From contig JANQLS010000005.1 in NCBI GenBank assembly GCA_028280485.1, positions 1 through 35,091 on the forward strand: a stretch of DNA of 35,091 nucleotides. Reading direction: 5' to 3'. This document shows positions 25,805-35,033 of this stretch, in pieces. The stretch's first letter is position 1, and every line of letters begins with the position of its first letter. The notes under the pieces are model-generated. The model was not told the origin of the DNA. It made no database searches and saw nothing but the letters and a program-made list of their open reading frames with translations. This DNA comes from Planctomycetota bacterium. Its GTDB lineage: Bacteria; Planctomycetota; UBA8108; JACQVS01. The translations under genes and the position numbers were made by a program.

Positions 25805-25963
25805 TCCACTAAATTTGGATGAGCGTTTTAAGGCGTTCCTGGACCAAATGCTTGCGAATTGGGCTACAGTCCCCTTTAGGGAGTGAGCGAACGAAGTGAG
25901 CATTCACGATAAAGCGGCCGATAGCCGAGACCATTAATTGCTGACAAATTCGGCTACGAGTTT

Positions 25964-28456
25964 CTAAGGCTCAAACTCAAGCTTTAACTCTAAAATCCCC
26001 ACGCAGGAAGACTCGATAGGAGTCATCAAAATCTTGACACCTTCCACCTCAATCTTTGCTGATGGATGTACCACATTGTACTTATCTTTTTTGATTTCGT
26101 AAGCATCGGTGACGTAGAGTTCAAAAGGTTTCCACTCTCCGCCTTGTAAAATTTCGACTTTCCACTCTTTTGGAAGTTGAACGCCTCCGGCATCGTCGTA
26201 CCAGTAAACTCCAATACTCCTAAGAGTTTGTTTTTTCTTTAGAATCGCTTCCACCCACTGAGGTTTTCCACGTTGGGGCCAACTCGTCCAACGGGGAATA
26301 TGGGTATCCCTCGAATTCTTGGGCTCTTGGAGATCTCCGATCGCTTTTTCGGTGTCTAATTTGAAAGTGTGGGAAGCTTTTACCGATTTTATGACACTCT
26401 CTTTTGGTAAGGCATGAGGGTCGTGAACGGCGAGTTCTTTCTTGGTTGGAAACCAAACCGTCATCGAACTTTCTCCCCGGTTGTTCCAAGCGTAATAGGG
26501 GAGAAGTTTCGCTTTGAGGGACTCCGTCTCGTCTTCAGCGGTTACGGCTTTGGCTGGTAGTTCTACTCGTATCGCTTTTTGCGATTCACTGAAAGCCGTT
26601 AACTGAGTGGAGCTGTCTTTGGTCTGGGTTTGTTGATCGAAGTAGAAGCGTTGAGTCGCACCACCGTTATCTACTCCCTCGGCACACAGTACAAATGGAC
26701 CTCGAGTGAAGGCGATTCGATTGTGGTTTTGTTTCACCCTTTCATCACAGAGGTTTTTACGAACGATCATGGGTAAGTTTAATTCGACTAAATCATCCGG
26801 TTTCCATTCTCGTTTGATTTTGACAAATCCGCGTTCCAGATTAAAGGGGACCTTCTCACCGTTGACTTTGAGGGTGAATGGAACTTTACCACTATTGGGT
26901 TTTGCGTACTTATAAAGGCTCCCTGGTACAAATTGATCCCTCAACCAGGTTGGAATCCTTAGGAACAAGTTAAATTGAACTTCCTTCTCAGGGGTCAACT
27001 TCAAGCGGATATGACCTGAATTCGGATAATCGGTCTCTTGTTCGATTTTAACTTTCGTACCTTTGAGAGTCGCTTCGGTTTTACTGGCAGCGTAAAACGT
27101 AACATGGAGATCTTTTCCATCGTGAGCGTAAGTCATCCCCGCTACTTGAGGAATCAATCGAGCGAGATTCGAAGGGCAACAAGCGGTACCAAACCAAGGA
27201 GCACGACTTGCCGTGCCGTGGTTAAAGGGATGCTTTCCATCAGCGTCTAAAGGATTCACATAAAAGAAGCGATTGCCTTCTAAGTTCACCGCGGCCAACA
27301 CATTGTTGAGGAGGGCGACTTCAGCGACATCTAAGTAACGTGCCTCTTTGTGCAGAAGGAATAAACGATAGTTTAAAAAGACATTTCCAACGGCGGCACA
27401 AGTTTCATTGAAGGCATCTCGGTTGGGAAGAAAGTATTCAGGACCGAAACCCTCGATACCATGAACGGCGCCTAATCCGCCTGTGATATGCATCCGTGTG
27501 TTGACGATGTTTTCCCAAATGCGTCCTAAAGCCTCTTTGTAACTCGGATCTTGAGTCAAGGTGCCGACGTCGGCCATCGCCGAGTACAAGTAAGTTGCAC
27601 GAACCGCGTGTCCCACGGCTTTGGACTGTTCTTTTACGGGTTTATGTTGTTGCGCATAGGTGGGGGACATCACGCCTTGGCCTTCGGGGCGATAAGTGAT
27701 CCCTCGAATTTCGAGAAACTTTCGCGCCATGTCGAGGTATTTTTTCTTTCCCGTCACGCGATAAAGTTTCACCAAGGCCAATTCAATCTCTTGATGACCT
27801 GGAGCTTGGTTGATGGGTTTCCCGTCGTTGTATTGAGGATCCCCTTCAAAGAAGACCTTTCGAATGTGCTCGGCATTCTTTTCGACGACTTTTAAAAGGC
27901 GGTCCTTCCCGGTAGCTCGGTAGTAAGCGATCGCAGCTTCGTAGAGGTGACCCACGTTGTAGAGTTCATGGCTATGAACAACAAACTCGTAGGGCTTATC
28001 ACCCATCATGTGCTGTTTGCCCCCAACCTTCGTCGTATGGGAAGGGTAGAGGTATCCGTTTGGTTCTTGAGCGCCTTCGATCAATTCTGCGAGTTGATCG
28101 AACTTCGCTTCTAATTCAGGATCCTTTTCTAACTGTAAAAGATATGCCGCTCCTTCCATCACCTTGTAGAGATCACTGTCGATGAAGCGGTGGGGGCGAT
28201 GCCCCGGGGCTCCCTTGCCTTCTAAGTAGTTTTTAGCGGCTTGAAGGTGAGCGACGCCCGATTGAGTTCTCTCGAAAGCGAAAGGAACTAATGTCTTTCG
28301 TTGAGTCACCAATCGAGGGCGCCAGAAGGAACTCGTGAGTTCGACTTCGTTAAAGGGGATGGGCTTGAGGGGGTAATCGGCTGGGGACTCCGTTTGGGCG
28401 CAGGCTGAGAGACTGAAGGAAGTGAAGCAAATGGTAAATGCGAAGAGTAGCTTCAT
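25964..28456 (-). CDS. GH127 family beta-L-arabinofuranosidase-like lipoprotein
   Basis: 830 residues. GH127 (former DUF1680) enzymes cleave beta-L-arabinofuranosides using a zinc-bound cysteine nucleophile. The four zinc ligands of the HypBA1 type are visible: Glu351 and Cys353 in NETCAAVGN, and Cys426-Cys427 in GTACCPSNLAR; Cys426 is the predicted nucleophile. The (alpha/alpha)6 barrel includes GHQEIELALVKLYRVTG and VVHSHELYNVGHLYEA. Beta-sandwich regions follow, and the C-terminal 100 residues (SIGVYWYDDAGGVQLPKEWKVE) look like an F5/8-type carbohydrate-binding fold. The signal peptide ends in LSAC, so it is probably lipid-anchored. The SSS transporter gene lies 171 nt upstream on the same strand, suggesting uptake of the released sugar. 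Some GH127 relatives have other sugar specificities. Confidence 0.92.
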   Translation of the reverse strand: MKLLFAFTICFTSFSLSACAQTESPADYPLKPIPFNEVELTSSFWRPRLVTQRKTLVPFAFERTQSGVAHLQAAKNYLEGKGAPGHRPHRFIDSDLYKVMEGAAYLLQLEKDPELEAKFDQLAELIEGAQEPNGYLYPSHTTKVGGKQHMMGDKPYEFVVHSHELYNVGHLYEAAIAYYRATGKDRLLKVVEKNAEHIRKVFFEGDPQYNDGKPINQAPGHQEIELALVKLYRVTGKKKYLDMARKFLEIRGITYRPEGQGVMSPTYAQQHKPVKEQSKAVGHAVRATYLYSAMADVGTLTQDPSYKEALGRIWENIVNTRMHITGGLGAVHGIEGFGPEYFLPNRDAFNETCAAVGNVFLNYRLFLLHKEARYLDVAEVALLNNVLAAVNLEGNRFFYVNPLDADGKHPFNHGTASRAPWFGTACCPSNLARLIPQVAGMTYAHDGKDLHVTFYAASKTEATLKGTKVKIEQETDYPNSGHIRLKLTPEKEVQFNLFLRIPTWLRDQFVPGSLYKYAKPNSGKVPFTLKVNGEKVPFNLERGFVKIKREWKPDDLVELNLPMIVRKNLCDERVKQNHNRIAFTRGPFVLCAEGVDNGGATQRFYFDQQTQTKDSSTQLTAFSESQKAIRVELPAKAVTAEDETESLKAKLLPYYAWNNRGESSMTVWFPTKKELAVHDPHALPKESVIKSVKASHTFKLDTEKAIGDLQEPKNSRDTHIPRWTSWPQRGKPQWVEAILKKKQTLRSIGVYWYDDAGGVQLPKEWKVEILQGGEWKPFELYVTDAYEIKKDKYNVVHPSAKIEVEGVKILMTPIESSCVGILELKLEFEP

Positions 28457-28525
28457 AGCACATCCTAAGAATCATAAAAGATTTTAAATTATGGAATCCA
28501 ACAAAACGGCTTGATCGCAGAAAGG

Positions 28526-28609
28526 CCCCTTAACTAGCCCGAAGCGCTAGCGAGGGGCCCATCCGTAATTGAACCGACCCCTCGCTAGCGCTTCGGGCTA
28601 GTTAAGGGG
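28526..28609. repeat. REP-like element, 32-bp perfect inverted arms
   Basis: Arms 28526-28557 and 28578-28609 are exact reverse complements with a 20-nt loop. The core reads GCCCGAAGCGCTAGCGAGGG. It lies between the SSS and GH127 genes, both on the minus strand, and would fold into a very stable RNA hairpin in a shared transcript. The same 28-nt arm recurs at 35034-35061. Confidence 0.9.
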
Positions 28610-28627
28610 TTGAATGTGATATTCAGG

Positions 28628-30319
28628 CTAATCCTTGGGAACTTCAGGCGGACTGGCTTCCCCGATCGGAGCTGCATCAAAAATACTCGTATCCGCAAAG
28701 ATCACGTAGATGGAGATGACGATTAATACTAACGCGGCTCCACCGACATAGGCGTATTTCCAGGGCGTCATGTCGACAGCACCGACGTCTTCCTGAACCC
28801 ATTCTTCTTCTCGTGGGGAGGAGAGTCCGGCGGCAATCATGGAGATCACCAAAAAGGCGAAGACCATTCCTAAGAAGTGGAAATTATGAACGCCTTGGTC
28901 TACCAACCAAGCTTTAGCGGGAGGTACAAAGTAACCGATCGATATCAAAACTAAGCCCGCGATCAATCCAAATTTTGCGGCGAATGCAGGAACTCGCTTC
29001 GTTAACATTCCGACGAGCACAACACTAAAAATAGGGATGAAGTACATCCCATTCATATCTTGTAAGTAACCAAAGATGCCCGTGGGGGTCTTAGCCAATA
29101 GCGGCGCTATGCACATCGCAGCGATAGCAATGATCCAGCCAAATCTTCTTCCTGCGACTACTAACTGTTGGTCATCCGCTCCAGGATTGAGCTTTGATTT
29201 GTAGAACCCAAGGCTGAACAAAGTACAGGTACTATTAAGCGCCGAGTTAAAACTAGAAAGAATCGCTCCCATCATGACTGCGGCAAAGAAACCCGTTAGC
29301 CAAGTTGGAAGTACGGCATTTACCAATTCTCCGTAAGCGTGATCACTCGTGACTTCGATGTTTTTGGTTTTGAAGTAACTGTAAGCAATCATTCCCGGGA
29401 GAACGAGGTAGAGGGGGCCCAGAAGTTTAAAGGCTCCCGTTAAAAGTACACCTTTTTGTCCTTCAGCTAAACTACTCGCTCCAAAGGTTCTTTGGATGAT
29501 TTGTTGATTCGTTGTCCAATAGAATAAATTCAGTAACAGGATCCCAGTGAATACGGTGTCGAATGGAACTGAGGATTCTTGACTTCCCAATGAATTGAAG
29601 CGTTCTTTTTGTTGATCGAAAACTAACTGCATCCCATGATCCATGCCTCCGTCGCCACCGAGGGCACTCAAAGCAAAGCCAGTGATTAAAAATCCTCCGA
29701 CGAATAAACCGATACCATTGATCGTGTCGGAGACGGCCACAGTTCGCAGTCCTCCAAATAAGGCGTAGACCGATCCGATCAGACCTACGGCCCAAACGAT
29801 CAACCACAAGGCGATGGTGTCCGGTTCAATTCCCATGATAGGTTGATTGAGCCCCAACATCCCTTTGACATCTAAAATCCCAATCATCCCTGTCGCCCCG
29901 GTGTACAAAATGATGGGAAGTAAAATGACCATGTAGGCGACTAAGAAGATCAAATTACAAATAAATTGCGTTTGAGCATCGAAGCGAATCTTTAGGAATT
30001 CAGGAACGGTTGTGACTCCACTTCTGAGGAATCTTGGTAGGAAGAAGAGTGCCATAGCAACCAAGGCCGTAACGGCGACGACTTCCCAGACCATCACACA
30101 AAACCCATCGGAGAACGCGGCACCATTGAGTCCAACCATCTGTTCGGTAGAAAGATTCGTTAGTAAAAGCGACCCCGCGATCAGGGGGAAGGTCAGTGAA
30201 CGCCCGGCTAAAAAGTAACCCTTCGTCGAATCATGGTCGTCTTTTCGGGTGAGGCGCCAGGTGAGAAATCCCACCAAGCCGGTAAAAAAAACAAATGACG
30301 CGAGAGTCACGAAATGCAT
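28628..30319 (-). CDS. Sodium/solute symporter (SSS family)
   Basis: 563 residues, about 13-14 hydrophobic segments, inner membrane. The N-terminus (FLTWRLTRKDDHDSTKGYFLAGRSL, then SLLLTNLSTEQMVGLNGAAF) is the classic start of the SSS/SLC5 family, followed by VTTVPEFLKIRFD, YALFGGLRTVAVSDTINGIG and TTNQQIIQRTFGASS. These proteins import sugars, myo-inositol or other small solutes with sodium, and the resemblance is to the SGLT-like sugar branch. Start ATG 30319 is preceded by AAGGA at a good distance. The gene precedes GH127 in the same direction with only a REP-like hairpin between, so the substrate is plausibly the pentose released by that enzyme; this is inference. Confidence 0.93.
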   Translation of the reverse strand: MHFVTLASFVFFTGLVGFLTWRLTRKDDHDSTKGYFLAGRSLTFPLIAGSLLLTNLSTEQMVGLNGAAFSDGFCVMVWEVVAVTALVAMALFFLPRFLRSGVTTVPEFLKIRFDAQTQFICNLIFLVAYMVILLPIILYTGATGMIGILDVKGMLGLNQPIMGIEPDTIALWLIVWAVGLIGSVYALFGGLRTVAVSDTINGIGLFVGGFLITGFALSALGGDGGMDHGMQLVFDQQKERFNSLGSQESSVPFDTVFTGILLLNLFYWTTNQQIIQRTFGASSLAEGQKGVLLTGAFKLLGPLYLVLPGMIAYSYFKTKNIEVTSDHAYGELVNAVLPTWLTGFFAAVMMGAILSSFNSALNSTCTLFSLGFYKSKLNPGADDQQLVVAGRRFGWIIAIAAMCIAPLLAKTPTGIFGYLQDMNGMYFIPIFSVVLVGMLTKRVPAFAAKFGLIAGLVLISIGYFVPPAKAWLVDQGVHNFHFLGMVFAFLVISMIAAGLSSPREEEWVQEDVGAVDMTPWKYAYVGGAALVLIVISIYVIFADTSIFDAAPIGEASPPEVPKD

Positions 30320-31102
30320 TGTGAGTCCTTCAATTTGGTCCTGAGTGAATTCGAACCCGCCGGTAGAATCAGAGGGTTTGAGGGAGTTCGGCTCTTCCTC
30401 CCTAATTGGAGACCCATAGTGGAGGGGCCAAATTCAAAGCCGATTTTCCCGGGAGGGCTGGACGCTTGCCCAATCTGGTGAGCTGGGTTTAATACCGCTT
30501 CTGCTCTCGATTTAGAATTGTGAAACCGAGAACTTTAACACTTTCACTAGGGTTTGAACCAGGGGGAGTCTGGAAATTAAGACGCCTTGAAGGGAAAGGG
30601 TTTTGCGGGCGAGGCGGGATTTTTAAAAGACCTTTAAAAAAGGTCTTCCTATTCTTTTTAATGGCTATTAAAATCGAAAGATCCTGGAGGATGTGATTCG
30701 GTTTGAAGCAGAAAAGGAAGACCTGGGAACAGATTGCTCTCTTTTCTTCAACAATCTCGCTTCCATCGGGTTTATCATTTACATCTCAGGATTAATTATT
30801 GGGTTATAAAAATGAGCGGATCAGAAATAGAGCCGGCCTCAGTGCCGTATTCTGGTTCAACCGTTCGAATTAAAAATGAGATAAACGGGGGCGCAAACCG
30901 TTTAACTCAGAAGATTCAATTCTTCGTTAAGGGGTTAAGCGGGTCTGAGATTACATTCAATTCATAGTTGATACTCTGTGCTGATCATCTATCAACTGTT
31001 CTAACGAACAGAGGTGGTATGTTGCAGTTTGGAACAGAGCACAAAAAAATAATGGTAGGGTGTCTTACCCTTTTAGGCTTACCCATTTGAGAGGTATGAG
31101 AC
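30320..31102. other. Intergenic region between divergent transporter and LamG-dockerin genes
   Basis: 783 nt without a gene that I can support. It contains two small hairpins (30627-30647 and CTGTTC-TAAC-GAACAG at 30996-31011) and a ribosome site GAGAGG at 31089-31094 for the gene at 31103. A 77-codon frame at 30734-30967 shows no recognisable features. The promoters of both divergent genes must lie here but are not identifiable by eye. Confidence 0.6.
30627..30647. other. Hairpin AAGACCTTT-AAA-AAAGGTCTT
   Basis: A 9-bp perfect inverted repeat with a 3-nt loop, followed by CCTATTCTTTTTA. It resembles a weak intrinsic terminator or attenuator on the plus strand, although no gene ends here; it stands about 450 nt before the LamG-dockerin gene. 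Confidence 0.45.
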
Positions 31103-34100
31103 ATGTGTAAATTGAGAGGCTTGTTTTTAGTTTTGGCCCTGATGGTGGCGGGTTTTACTCCAGTCACTTTGATGGCTCAACTCGAATACGCGGGGGAGAC
31201 CTTTGTCGAACTCGATGCTGCTGATCCCACAGCCGGATCGGATCTCTGGGAGCACAATGGTGTTCTCGAGGGCTTTGAGAAAGTTGGAAATCCTTTCGTT
31301 CAAGATATCGATGGAGTACCTGCGGTTACATTCAACTCGGATCCAGCAGTTCAGGATGCCTACCAATGTGTAGACTTCGCTCCTGAAGGTTTAGTCGGTG
31401 TCGATCCTACTCGTTCGATTGAAGCTTGGGTTTGGGATGATGCTATCGCTGGTGAGGAAACGATTGTTTCCTGGGGAAAACGTGGTGGTCCAGCAGGAAC
31501 GAACATGAGTTTCAATTTAGGAACGAATGTGAACTTCGGAGCTATCGGACACTGGGGAGCTCCCGACATCGGTTGGGGGACAATTCCTGCTCTCAGTACG
31601 TGGAATCACCTAGTCTATACCTATGACGGAACGACGACTCGGGTTTATGTCAATGGTGAGCAAACCAACACGGAAGAATTGGGTGCTGGAATTATCAATA
31701 CCTTTGATAATACGAGAATCACCGTCGCTTCTCAGATCGAACCCGATGGGGTTGCTCTAACTGGTGGTCTAAGAGGAGCGCTTTCTATCTCTCGATTACG
31801 TATCCACGATGAAGTTCTCACTGCCGATCAGGTTAGAAACAATTTCGTTGAGGAAGCTGCCGATTTCAACTTTCCCGTTGGCGAACCTACATTTACAACC
31901 GTTCCTACAGATGACATTCGAATCAAGGGAACTACCGATTACTCTGTTGCCTTCAGGGTTGAAGCGTTTCCCTTCGCCACTGTTGAAGTGATTGCTCCTG
32001 CAGGGGCAACGATAGAAGATGGGGTAGTGAGTTATGCGATTCCCAATGGTGAAGAGGGTCCCATTACTTTCACCTTGAGGGCGACGAATGATATTGGTAC
32101 TACGGATGCGACTTGGAATCTGAGTTTGATCGATCCTCCAGTTCGTGCCGACGTCGAAGTCGCTGAAGAACTCTTAGTTCATCTCGATGCCAGTGATCCT
32201 ACTGCCGGTACGGCCGAGTGGGAAAACTTAGGTGTGATGGAAAATTTCGAACGAGTCGGAAATCCTAGCATCATTTCTTATGCCGGTGCTTTAGCCGTTA
32301 ATTTCAATCAAACTTCTGTTCTTGATTCTTACCAATCGATCGATGATGCTCCTGAAGGAGTTGTCGGTCCTGATCCCACGCGATCGATCGAAGCTTGGGT
32401 TTATAACAACGATCTCGTAGGCGAAGAAACCATCGTCTCCTGGGGTTGGCGTGGTGGTGGTGCTGGATCCAATATGTCGTTTAACTATGGCGACAACATT
32501 AACTTCGGTGCCATCGGTCACTGGGGTGCTCCCGACATCGGTTGGGGAACAGTCCCTGAGCTCGGTCGCTGGAATCACCTCGTCTACACCTACGATGGAA
32601 CCACGACTCGAGTTTATGTGAACGCCCAAGAAACCAACAGTGAAGTGTTGGGGGCTGGTATTATCAATACTCACACGCCATCTAAAATTACCTTAGCCGC
32701 CCAAATCGATAATGCGGGTGGCGCCTTGAACCAAGGTCTTCGTGGCGCTTTGGCGATCGGTATGTTGAGAGTTCACGATGGAGTTTTAACTCCTGAACAA
32801 ATCAGAACGAACTTCGATTTAGAGACCGACTCTTTCCCTGTACCCGGAGTACCGCCAGAATTTACGGATGTTCCGGCTGAAGGAGCGGCATTCATCGGGA
32901 GTTCAAGTTACACGGCAAATGTTGCAGCGACTGGATTCCCTCCTCCGTTGATTGAGGTGATTTCCCCTGAAGGAGCGAGTGTCACTCCGGGAGGAACGAT
33001 CATCGTTCCTCTGGCTCAAGGAGCGGATGCTGCTTTTGACGTGACCGTTCGAGCGAGTAATAAAGAGGGTTCCCTCGATTCGACTTGGACGGTCAACAGG
33101 GTCGATCCTGTCTTCCTCGAGTTCGATGACCAAGCTGAATTCGATGAAGAGTTCTTCGATCCCGGTCACGACACCTCAGCCAGAAAAGGCGAAGTCACGG
33201 CAACTGTTAATAACGGTGCCTTAGAGATTTTCCTTCCTGGAGTCGACGGTCAGGAGAGCTTTGATCACTGGTGTGCTTTTGACCGAACACCTCGTTGGCT
33301 CCATAACGCTCAAGTTACTGGAGTTTACCAAGCCGAAACTCAAATGAGTTTCGTTGTTCCTCCGCCGAATATCGGAGCTGAATATCACTTGGGTCTCTCG
33401 GTCGACCGGGGTTTTGAAGATCTCGCCCAATTCGGTCCTATTCGTAATGGAATCGAATACGAACGTAACTGTTCAAAAGGGGGTGAGAACACTGGAACTT
33501 TCTTCGGAGGGATGTTTAACGATCCTCTCGCGACGGTTCAATTGAGAATCATCGCCAATGGTGAAAAGCAATCCTTCTTCGCTCGACCGACTGAAGATGA
33601 TCCCTGGACTCTCGTCAGTGAGGTCAACGGCCCACGCCCGAATCCGGTAGGCATCGGTTTTAGTGCGAAGAACTGGGGTACTCAGGGTGATTACACCGCG
33701 GCTTTCGATTATTTCTCATACGGTCCTCCTCAAATCGATATCCTCACTCAACCTCCTGAAAGTGAAGATGCCTTGCGAGGAATTCCTTACGTTACTTCGA
33801 TTCGCTCGACGAGCGAAGGCGCTGTTTACGAAATCGTATCGGGTCCCGAAGGGGCCACGATCGACGAAAATGGTGATCTCACCTACGATATCACTGAACC
33901 GGCTGGTACGACGATCGCCTTTGAAGTTTCGGCTTCAGAAGGTGCATCTTCAAAGTCCGTCAGTTGGGAAATCAACGTTGTTAACTCCGTTCTCTTAGAG
34001 TTCGACGATGCTGCTGAAATCGAAGAGTTCGAATTCTCAGCTGGAGATGGAACGGCTGGAGGCTTGGATCTCGTTGAAGCGACGATCGAAGAAAGTCAGC

Positions 34101-34924
34101 TACGTATTTTTATTCCTGGTAGCGATCCCAATTTCGATCAGTGGTGTGGTTTCGACCGCACTCCTCGTTGGATCCATAACACGAAAGCGGTTTCCTCTTT
34201 CGATATCGAAACGAAGGTATCTTTCGATGCGATTTTATATCCCACGACTCAGGAGTATCACGTTGGCTTAGCCATCGATCGCGGATTACAAGAGCTCACT
34301 CAGTTCGGTCTGATCCGTGAAGATGTTCAACGTGAAACGAACTGCGATAAGATTCCCCGAAGTGGAGTCTTCTTTGCCGATACTTTCAATATCTTCGACG
34401 CCTTCGCGGCGGCAACCTTGCGAATTGAAAAACGAGGCCTGTCTGAACGCTACTTAGCGAAAGTGGCCGACGAAGACGACTGGACTATCGTTCAAGAAAC
34501 GAACCTTGTCTCCGCTAATCCCATCGGAGTGGGGCTCGCCACGAAGAGCTGGGGAGGCCAAGGAGATTTCGTTGCGATCTTCGATTACTTCCTCTACGGA
34601 AATCCCAGTGACGATCCACCTCCCGGAGATGAATTCCGCCGTGGAGATACCGATGGTAACGGTGCTTTAGAGATCACCGATCCGATCAACAACCTCTCCT
34701 TCCAGTTCCTCGGAACCTTCACGCCTCCTTGTTTGGATGCTGCTGATTTTGATGACAACGGAAAGGTTGAGATCACTGATCCCATCGCTAACTTGTCTCA
34801 CCAATTCTTGGGAACAGCACCTCCAGCGCCTCCCGGAAAAGAAACTTGTGGATTGGATCCCACACCGGATGATCCAGGAGTTGGTGGTGATCTAGGTTGT
34901 ATCAATCCACCGGATAACTGCTAA
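31103..34924 (+). CDS. Secreted LamG-repeat / dockerin protein
   Basis: 1273 residues. The signal peptide (LFLVLALMVAGFTPVTLMA) precedes two tandem LamG/concanavalin-like units, about 27-275 and 349-600. They share SIEAWV, GEETIVSWG, NFGAIGHWGAPDIGWGT and TWNHLVYTYDGTTTRVYVN, each followed by an Ig-like segment. Two copies of another module follow, about 669-875 and 962-1165 (HWCAFDRTPRW / QWCGFDRTPRW, EYHLGLSVDRG / EYHVGLAIDRG), separated by a further Ig-like stretch; I do not recognise this module, though its layout suggests a beta-sandwich. The C-terminus (from about 1178) is a dockerin-like pair, DTDGNGALEITDPI and DFDDNGKVEITDPI. LamG folds bind glycans, so a surface or extracellular polysaccharide role is likely. 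ATG 31103 has GAGAGG 8 nt upstream. A strong terminator follows the stop. Confidence 0.92.
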   Translation: MCKLRGLFLVLALMVAGFTPVTLMAQLEYAGETFVELDAADPTAGSDLWEHNGVLEGFEKVGNPFVQDIDGVPAVTFNSDPAVQDAYQCVDFAPEGLVGVDPTRSIEAWVWDDAIAGEETIVSWGKRGGPAGTNMSFNLGTNVNFGAIGHWGAPDIGWGTIPALSTWNHLVYTYDGTTTRVYVNGEQTNTEELGAGIINTFDNTRITVASQIEPDGVALTGGLRGALSISRLRIHDEVLTADQVRNNFVEEAADFNFPVGEPTFTTVPTDDIRIKGTTDYSVAFRVEAFPFATVEVIAPAGATIEDGVVSYAIPNGEEGPITFTLRATNDIGTTDATWNLSLIDPPVRADVEVAEELLVHLDASDPTAGTAEWENLGVMENFERVGNPSIISYAGALAVNFNQTSVLDSYQSIDDAPEGVVGPDPTRSIEAWVYNNDLVGEETIVSWGWRGGGAGSNMSFNYGDNINFGAIGHWGAPDIGWGTVPELGRWNHLVYTYDGTTTRVYVNAQETNSEVLGAGIINTHTPSKITLAAQIDNAGGALNQGLRGALAIGMLRVHDGVLTPEQIRTNFDLETDSFPVPGVPPEFTDVPAEGAAFIGSSSYTANVAATGFPPPLIEVISPEGASVTPGGTIIVPLAQGADAAFDVTVRASNKEGSLDSTWTVNRVDPVFLEFDDQAEFDEEFFDPGHDTSARKGEVTATVNNGALEIFLPGVDGQESFDHWCAFDRTPRWLHNAQVTGVYQAETQMSFVVPPPNIGAEYHLGLSVDRGFEDLAQFGPIRNGIEYERNCSKGGENTGTFFGGMFNDPLATVQLRIIANGEKQSFFARPTEDDPWTLVSEVNGPRPNPVGIGFSAKNWGTQGDYTAAFDYFSYGPPQIDILTQPPESEDALRGIPYVTSIRSTSEGAVYEIVSGPEGATIDENGDLTYDITEPAGTTIAFEVSASEGASSKSVSWEINVVNSVLLEFDDAAEIEEFEFSAGDGTAGGLDLVEATIEESQLRIFIPGSDPNFDQWCGFDRTPRWIHNTKAVSSFDIETKVSFDAILYPTTQEYHVGLAIDRGLQELTQFGLIREDVQRETNCDKIPRSGVFFADTFNIFDAFAAATLRIEKRGLSERYLAKVADEDDWTIVQETNLVSANPIGVGLATKSWGGQGDFVAIFDYFLYGNPSDDPPPGDEFRRGDTDGNGALEITDPINNLSFQFLGTFTPPCLDAADFDDNGKVEITDPIANLSHQFLGTAPPAPPGKETCGLDPTPDDPGVGGDLGCINPPDNC

Positions 34925-34949
34925 TCTTTAACGATTAAATAGCAGTTAG

Positions 34950-34988
34950 AAAAAAAGCCCTCCCCCGATCGGGGGAGGGCTTTTTTTT
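34950..34988. terminator. Strong intrinsic terminator
   Basis: A perfect 24-nt palindrome, GCCCTCCCCCGA then its complement, is flanked by seven A on the left and eight T on the right. It lies 25 nt after the stop of the LamG-dockerin gene. It shares its GCCCTC...GAGGGC frame with the terminator at 3079-3116. Confidence 0.95.
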
Positions 34989-35033
34989 GTGTAGCCGAAC
35001 TTATTGAGCTAATCGTTTTTTACAGGGGTCCAG

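Noticed and set aside
30330..30430. TTCGAACCC-like string resembling a tRNA T-loop on the minus strand
   Set aside because: The flanking bases do not pair into a T-stem, and no acceptor, anticodon or D-arm can be drawn.
30734..30967. 77-codon plus-strand frame upstream of the LamG-dockerin gene
   Set aside because: No strong ribosome site, no recognisable domain; the shorter version from 30812 is equally unsupported.
31103..34924. Long near-repeats at the DNA level that might suggest an assembly duplication
   Set aside because: The repeat units differ at many codon positions, so they are old internal duplications of domains, not artefacts.
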